From contig JASXTE010000014.1 in assembly GCA_030280995.1 (NCBI GenBank), forward strand, positions 7,809,656-7,873,655: 64,000 bases of DNA, in the 5' to 3' direction. The position numbers and the translations under genes are program-made. Shown here piece by piece: positions 22,091-31,000 of this stretch (position 1 is its first letter; every line of letters begins with the position of its first letter). The notes under the pieces are model-generated. The model did no database searches, had not been told where the DNA came from, and saw only the letters and a program-made list of their open reading frames with translations. Origin of the DNA: Hemileia vastatrix (taxonomy: Eukaryota; Basidiomycota; Pucciniomycetes; Pucciniales; Zaghouaniaceae).

Positions 22091-25000
22091 ATGGATAACC
22101 CTCAAGTGGATGAAATTGATTTTGATTGTGAAGCTGATTCTGTAAGCTCTTCAAAATAAATTTATAAAAAATCAATGGCTGATAATAGACCTTCTCATAC
22201 TACAGGACGTAGAAATGTCAGGAGGGGTGGAGGCAATAAACCCCCTTCCCCCAACCATTCATAAAGAAGCCAAACCTCTGGTCAATCAGGAAAATTGTCA
22301 GCCAGGCTACTAGACTTACCCAGTGAAATAATTAATTATTTACTGGATGAAGCCGCACCTTATCATTTTAATTATTATTTAATTATAATTTAGTTACATT
22401 AAAATTAGTTATAATAAATTAACTAATTACAGAATGATAAAATTAAAATATTAAATAAATAATTAAAATTAAAAATATAAAATTGTCCCTTATATTTTCT
22501 CTAACACTGTGCTCATTTGACAGGTTGGAAAAAATAAAATTTTATATTAAAAAATAGATATTAAGATAAAATAAGATTTTATTATTCAAATAATATTAAA
22601 TATATACAAAAAAATTCAAATTTCTTATTTAGAATTGACTTCTACAGTAAATATTAAATAAATTGATGTATTTCTGACATACTCTTTAAATACATATTTT
22701 TGACGCCTTCTTTTGAGGATAACTTTATTATTTGAAATACTCCTTCTATAATATTATTTTCTCTCTCTCATACTACGGTTTTTAGAATTTGATTGCCGTG
22801 CTTTGTCTCTCCTTTGCCTATAAAAGGCCTCTCTTTTTGTTGTCTTTTAATCATTCTTTTTTACCAACTTACTTATTACCACAAATACAATATAACACTT
22901 ATTTCTTATATTTTATATCTTTAGTATCTACAAGGACGTAATTCTAATCTATAACTTATATAAATATTTTAAATCTACCTCTTATTACTGAGTAAACATC
23001 ATCTTTGATTGAGAAATACGTACTAAATAATTGAGAGTCCAATTAATCCTTAAAATCTTCATACAAACTCCGTACCAAAGCTTCTAGACCAAAAGTGTAC
23101 CTTGACAATTGGGATCCTTTCCAAAATATTGACGGCGCAACGTTACTTGAGGCATAATCGGGGGGACCATTGGCGTACAAGTACCTGTACAGGACGAGAG
23201 AAGGCGAGAAAACGACGAACGTCATACGTCACGTGATAAAAGTTTTTGCTGCGAACGGGAATCGAACTGCGCTCCAAAACTTAAGTTCATATACTGACTA
23301 AACATCGTATATATCGTGGTAATTATTGTTATTACTATTTGTGGGTTACTCTTCACTCTTCATTTGCTACGTATTTCCTTTTACTCAGCACTCTGTAAGT
23401 GGCATTAATTTGCTCATTTTACAGGGGGAAGTGTCTGGTAATTTGGAATTATTTTTATTATTATTATATTTTTTTTATTTTTCCTGGTTGACCATAATAG
23501 AGCAATAAGTGTTCTTAGTTCCAGAAGTAATAAAATAATTATATTTTAATATTAATTATTATAATTTTTCAGTTGACATTTGTCCTGATTAATTTAAATT
23601 TTGATTGTTCCAGTTGACAAATTGTCCTGACAATAATATTTTTTTTATTAATAAAATAATTATATTTTAATATTAATTATTATAATTTTTCAGTTGACAT
23701 TTGTCCTGATTAATTTAAATTTTAATTGTTCCAGTTGAAAAATTGTCCAGACAATAATATTTTTATTATTAATAAATAATTCACATTTAATTACTTCAGT
23801 TGACTTTGAGTCCTGGTAATCCAATAAATCTTTTTAATTAATAAAAACTCATATTTAATTACTTCAGTTGACATTAAGTCCTGGTAGTTAAGTGATCAGT
23901 AATAAAATTTTAAAATAAAACTTCATATTTAATTACTTCAGTTGACATTAAGTCCTTGCAGTTAAGTGATCAGTTAAAATAATTTTTTTTTAATTAATAA
24001 AGATTCATATTTGATTACTTCAGTTGACAATAAATCCTGGTAATAAATTAGTTGATTTAAATCCTGAAAATGAAAAATTATTAATAAAAATTCTAATTTA
24101 TTTCTACAGTTGATTGTATTATAATCCTGGTTTTAAATTTTTTTTATTAATAAATTAATTTTATTTAAGTTGATTTTTATCCTAAAAAAATTATTTTTAT
24201 TATTTTTATTTTATTTCTGTTAAATAAAAATTAAAAATAAAGACTAATTAATCTTATTGTCTCTTTCCTTCATTTCAGCAGAATCTTAAAATGACTGACC
24301 AAAGTGGTTTTGCTGCACATGAAGAAGAACTAGACTTAATTGATTATGATGAGCCTACTTCTGTAAGTTCTCCTTTAACAAGAAGAATTTCTCAAACTAA
24401 TAAATCATTGCCCCAAACAGGATGTAGAGATGGAAGAAGTAGAAATCCTACTGGACAATACTCAGGATCAGAAGCCCATGACAAACCCACCAGAAGAGCT
24501 TCCAAAAGGCTTCAGGATAAAAAAGATGCCGTTGTCTCAGCAGGTAAAGAATCTGTCTACCCACATAAAGGAGTTAAGGACAGACAGCTTGAGACTAAAG
24601 GTAAGGGTAGATGCGTTGGAAGAAAAGGTGAAAAGAACAGATACTTTTCTCCAAGAGAAGAAGAAACCTCTTCCCCCCAGGGATCAACAACAATTGGCTT
24701 CCAAATCCCAAGAGATGGTGGAAGTGTCCAAGTGGCAGTGGGACTGTCTCAACACTCAGTGGGACTACTTGGCTCAAAACCAGCATCAGTTACCTCAGGT
24801 AGGTCCATCAAGGCCCACCCAGGCCAACCCCACTCCTCCCCACCCTTATCAAGGAGGCAAAAGAAGAAGGAAGCCCAATATGGTGATACCCAGAAAACCC
24901 TGGTACGTCCCTCTATTGATTCTCAAGTGCCCTTTCTTGTGGCTGACTCTGTTCCTTCAGGTAAATCTGGAAGGGAGGATGAAACTTTGAGACCTATAGA

Positions 25001-28000
25001 GGCTGGGAATAGTAGAAAGATATCTCATGTATCCAATCCATTACTTTTAATTGCTACCTCAATGATTAATCCTGATATGGCTGTGATTGATGAAACTCTT
25101 GACCCAGAGTTCTATGAGAGTCTGGAAAGTTACTCAGTTTCCTTATTGAAAAACACTCCAGATGTAGCAAGAATTAATAATGAGCACTTGAGAGATATTA
25201 TTGCCAAGAAAAATCATATAATGAACAATATGCAATTGACTCAGAGATATAATAGTTTGTTAACTGATCAGGGTTATCAAGCATTAAGAAGTGAAGCACA
25301 GAGAGTCTCTGATGAATTGTCTCATTACAAAGCAACCCATGAAAAGAAAGTTGCTTTATGGCAAAATATAAAAAATGATTTGTCTAAACTAAAAGATACT
25401 GTATCTGCCTGTTGCCAGGAGGTAGAGATAGATAAGATAAATCTGAAAAGATTGAATGACCATTTGTCATCTTTTCAACATAAAAATCAATTATCTTTTG
25501 CAACTATCAATGAGAGTTTATCTAGTCTTCCAAGAATGAAAACAAGACTAACAACCATTGAAGAAAAATTGAACTCATTGTTAAATGACCAAAAATATCC
25601 TGAAATTTCTGTGAAGGAACAAATATTGCAGGATGCTCAAATAGTACCTGTGGCTAGTTCATCTAAAATAAAAATAGATCCAGAAATACCTGTTGAAAAC
25701 ACTGAGTTTCCATCAAAAACTGATGATGCACCAGGATCTGCAACAGAAGGATTAAACAATGAGACTTCAGCACAATTAGAGAAATTACAGCTGCTTCTTA
25801 CTCAGAAAAAAGCTAGTACTAAGGAGACTCCTTCAAATCAAAAGAATTGGCCAAAACTTGACCAGTACCCAACATTTGATGGTGATTCTTCCTCTGATTG
25901 GCAACAATTTATTTGCATAATTGATAACTTAAAAAATTCTTACAAACTCCCAGATGAGGAAATTGTGTCCAAGTTAATTTCTTTGTTCACTAATGTTGCC
26001 CTGATGTGGTATGAATCTGTTCTCCTGGATGGGAATGACTACTCATGGGAGGATAGGAAGAAATTAATTAAAGCACAATTTGGTGGCTCCAAGTTCAGAA
26101 TGGCTCAACAAAGGCAGTATGAGGAAACTAGATATAGCTCTTCTACTGATAAACCTATTGAGTTTTTAATGAAACTTGTAAAAATCTTAAGGGCAATGGA
26201 CCCAAATATTAAGTTTGATTTATGGAAGGACAGGATCCTCTATAAATTACCAATGTCTCTGAGAGACTTGATAGTGGCTAGGACTGAGTTCTCCAAAGAA
26301 CCCTCTTCTTTCATTAATACTTGCAATGAGATAATTCTAAACAATAAGTATGATGCAAGAAGATTCATTCCTAGGACCCCTTTGGAGAAACCCTCCACTT
26401 ACCAACAAAAACCTCTAGAAAAGGTTGGTAAACCTTCTGCCCCTGTCGCTCCAAAGAAGTATGCAACAAACACTTGCTTCAAGTGCAACAAGCCTTGGCA
26501 GAAAGGCCATGTTTGTGACAAGAAGATAAATCTTGTCGAAAAAACAGAGGAGCATTCTGATGACACAGTGGAACTGGATGATACATCAAGTGATTGTGCC
26601 AGCAATATTTCATATGAATCTCAACAAGAAATCTTGATGGTGGAAGAAGATATTCATTATTTAAATACTATTGACATTGATAATAATGATTTATCTACAG
26701 TTGAGGATTCTGAGATCATAAAGAACATTGAAGATAACTCAATTGTTATTGCCCCTCTTAAGGCACCAGTCTTGATCAATGGAACCAGCATTGAAGTTGT
26801 TCTGGATTCTGGAGCTGGAGGAAGTGTAGTATATGAAAGATCACTTGCTTCAGTAGATCAAGACTATAAATCTAAACTGTTGCCTATCATTTCTGAAAAT
26901 TGGAGAGGGTATGGCTCTGTTTTGTCCCCCATTGGTAAATACAAAGCCACAGTGTTTTTTAAATATAACCATGGTTTTGTAAGAGCTATTTGTGATTTTG
27001 TTGTCATGAAAAATGATAACTTGAGAAATTGGTTTATTGTAGGGAATGATATTTTAACCAAGTATGGCATAAAATTGGATCCTTCAAACCAATGTTTCAC
27101 AATGGGGATGAATGGGAAGAGAAAATTTAAAATTTCCTCCCCTAAAAAATTATTAAAACCAGAATTGAACACATGTAATTCTGTGGTTCAATATAAAGGA
27201 AGATCTACAAAGGAAATGCATGCCCTTATGTCTGAAATTGACAATGCTTCTTTTGGAGAACAACTTTCTGGTGAGGATAAAGATTTCATCATTAACTTGA
27301 TAAAATCTTTTCCTATTGCCTTTGCTCATGGGTCACATGAACTGGGATTAGTTAAAGAGGAAATGAAACTTTCATTGTCTTTCCCATTAACTGATATACC
27401 ACCTAGTTTAAAGAAGAAGCCTTATCCTGCTTCTCCCACAAAGAGAAAAGATATTGAAGATAATATCTCTACCCTTTTAAAAATGAATATTATTGAAAAG
27501 GTAGTTGAAACACCTAAATATTGTGTTGTCTCACCTGTCCTAATTTCTTATGAGAAAGATAAAGCCAGGTTATGTGGTGATTATAGAGCACTAAATACTT
27601 ATACTGTTGATGATATCTACCCTTTACCTAGAATTAGCTCTATACATGCTACTTTACAGGGTGCTAAATATATCAGCTGTTTGGATGGAAATAAGGGATA
27701 TCACCAGGTACCTGTTGAGAAAAATTCTCAGAACTTTCTGATGATTTCCACTCATATGGGTATTTATAAGTATGTTAGGATGCCATTTGGCCCTAAAAAT
27801 GCCCCTTCAGTTTTCTAAAAGGTAATGGATAACACATTCCATCAAGATATAATTGAAGGATGGCTGATGGTCTATATTGATGATATCATTATATTCTCAA
27901 AAACATTTGAGGACCATCTTAAACACCTGTGTAAATTATTCCAGAAAATGGATGAAATAAATATGACACTTGCTTTGAAGAAATGTAAATTTGGTTTCCA

Positions 28001-31000
28001 TTCTTTAAAATTTCTTGGTCATGCTGTTTCAGGCTTACAGATATGTGTTGACCAGAACAAAGTGGCAGCCATACAACAGGTGAAGGCTCCTACAACAGTG
28101 AGAGAGCTCCAAAGTTTTTTGGGAATGTGTGGATACTATAGACAGTATATTAAAAATTACCAAGTCATAGCTTTACCCCCTACCCAATTAACCAGAAAGG
28201 ATGTTGCTTTTGTCTGGAATAGTGAAAGACAAAGAGCCTTTGACACTATGAAACACTGTTTGATGTCAGCACCAATTCTTGCTTTACCTGACTTTAATCA
28301 ACCATTTTTTTTGTACACTGATGCCAGTTTCATTGGTCTTGGTGCTGCCCTCCATCAAAAACAAGTGATAAATGATAAAGTTTCAGAAGTAGTAATTTGT
28401 TATATTTCAAGAACCCTGAGAAATAGTGAATTGAAATATGGTGCTACTCAATTAGAGTGTTTAGCCGTAGTATGGGCCCTAGAAAGGCTTCATTATTACC
28501 TAGATGACCAGAAATTTTAACTTGTCACTGACTGCAGTGCAGTTAAATCCCTTTTGAACTTGAAAACACCTAACATGCATAAGTTCAGATGGCAGCTGGC
28601 TGTTCAAGAGTACAGAGGGAGAATGACAATTATTCATAGGGCTGGTATTGTTCACTCAAATGTGGATATGTTATTTAGGTTACCTTTACCAAATGATGAC
28701 TCTAATCCTGCTTATGATCCTGAGGATGAAATTATTCATATTTATGGGATGTATGTGGTTGATATGGAGGAAGAGCTATTACAGCTTATTCTGGAATCAT
28801 ATGATAAGTACACTGACTTGAAAAAGTTATGCACCATATTAAATGATCCAAAGAATGCTTCAATACAAGCATTAATTAAAACCCTTCCACCAAAGTACCA
28901 AAAAGCTTTGGAAAAAGGTAAATTTTCAATTGATGAAGGATATCTATATTATAGAAGAAAGTTGAGTAATGTTATTGTTATTCCTCCTTCTATGAAAGAA
29001 ATCATCTTGAAAATTTGTCATGATGACATATTAGCTGGACATTTTGATCTTGACAAAACAATGATCAGAATTAAGAACACTGCTTGGTGGGCTAATATGT
29101 CTGAAGACACAAAATTATATGTTGAATGTTGTGATTCTTGCCAAAAATCAAAAAGATTAACTGGTAAAAGAGCAGGATTAATGCATCATATTGAACCTCC
29201 TGATGCTCCATGGCAAATAATAAACATGGATTTTGTAACAGGATTACCTATTGCTGGTAAAGACAGTTATAACTCTTGTTGGGTTATTGTGGACAAATTC
29301 ACAAAAATGTGTAAATTTATCCCTACCCACAAGGATTTTTCCACTAAAGAATTAGCTTTCTTATGGTGGTCTCATATCTTTAATACTGCTGGTTTTCCTA
29401 AAGCCATAATCTCTGACAGAGACCCTAAATTTACTTCTGAATTTTGGATGTCTCTGATAGATGTTTGTGGTTGTGATCTGAAACTTTCTACTGCCCATCA
29501 CCCTCAGACTGATGGTTTAGCTGAAAGAATGATTCAGACTTTAGAGGACATGATAAGAAGATATTGTGCCTTTGGCCTTGAGTATAAAGATAATGACAGA
29601 TTCACTCATGATTGGGTTACCTTACTTCCTGGGTTAGAATTTGCTTATAATAGCACTATCCATTCTGTTACTCAAAGAAAGCCTTTTGAGATCTGGCTTG
29701 GATATGTTCCTAATACTCCTGCTCAAATTCTCAATAACAAAATACCTAAATTGGATATACATCCTGGTGTAAAATCTTTTCTTCAAATGCAACAACTATG
29801 TAGAAATCATGCTCAAAAATGTATTGAAAAATCATTTGAATATGAGAAAAAAGATGGGACAAATCCCATAAAGAATACACTTTTAAAAAGGGTGATGAAG
29901 TGTTGATTTCTACAGTCCATTTCAACTTACAAGGTAATAGCAAATTGAAAGATCCATTTGTTGGTCCATTTGTTGTCAGAAGAATGATTGGAGATAATGC
30001 AGTTGAAGTTATTCTGTATTCTCCATATGACAGAAAACATCCTGTTTTTCCAATATCTCTTTTGAAACCTTACACATCCAATAGTGATTTATTTCCAAAA
30101 AGGAGGGGTAGACCAAAGAAAACCCCAAATGAAATCACTGAGACAGCAGAAATTGAAAAAATTTTGAATGACAGAATAGTCATTGCTGAGAAAGGTACAG
30201 AATACTTATTGAGATTCAAGAATAAATCATCTGAATATGATTCTTGGATACCTGGGAAGGAGATATCTAATCTTCCTACTCTACTAAAAAAGTATAAAAA
30301 GAAAAAATTATAGCATCTTTTTTTATTGTTTTTTTTAGAGTGAGGGAGTGTCAGCCAGGCTACTAGACTTACCCAGTGAAATAATTAATTATTTACTGGA
30401 TGAAGCCGCACCTTATCATTTTAATTATTATTTAATTATAATTTAGTTACATTAAAATTAGTTATAATAAATTAACTAATTACAGAATGATAAAATTAAA
30501 AAATTAAATAAATAATTAAAATTAAAAATATAAAATTGTCCCTTATATTTTCTCTAACACTGTGCTCATTTGACAGGTTGGAAAAAATAAAATTTTATAT
30601 TAAAAAATAGATATTAAGATAAAATAAGATTTTATTATTCAAATAATATTAAATATATACAAAAAAATTCAAATTTCTTATTTAGAATTGACTTCTACAG
30701 TAAATATTAAATAAATTGATGTATTTCTGACATACTCTGTAAATACATCTTTTTGACGCCTTCTTTTTAGAATAACTTTATTATTTGAAATACTCCTTCT
30801 GGAATATTCTTTTCTCTCTCATACTACTGTTTTTAGAATTTGATTTCCGTGCTTTGTCTCTCCTTTGCCTATAAAAGGCCTCTCTTTTTGTTGTCTTTTA
30901 ATCATTCTTTTTTACCAACTTACTTATTACCACAACTACAATATAACACTTATTTCTTATATTTTATATCTTTAGTATTTACAAGGACGTAATTCTAATC

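Larger units (their letters stand above)
23108..24290 (+). other. 5' leader of B, with candidate primer site
   Basis: 1183 bp without a supported gene. It begins ATTGGGATCCTTTCC, homologous to the start of the C and D leaders; minus-strand priming probably occurs here but the tRNA is not identified. A tRNA-like antisense stretch (about 23249-23307) and a repeat block (about 23480-24190) follow. The short open frames at 23043 and 23326 are not supported. Confidence 0.65.

Noticed and set aside
23249..23307. Functional tRNA gene in the B leader
   Set aside because: A- and B-box-like motifs are present but the acceptor and T stems do not pair.
27816..27818. Gag/Pol boundary stop codon with regulated readthrough in B
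   Set aside because: The stop falls inside RT, and C has CAA there, so it is a nonsense mutation.
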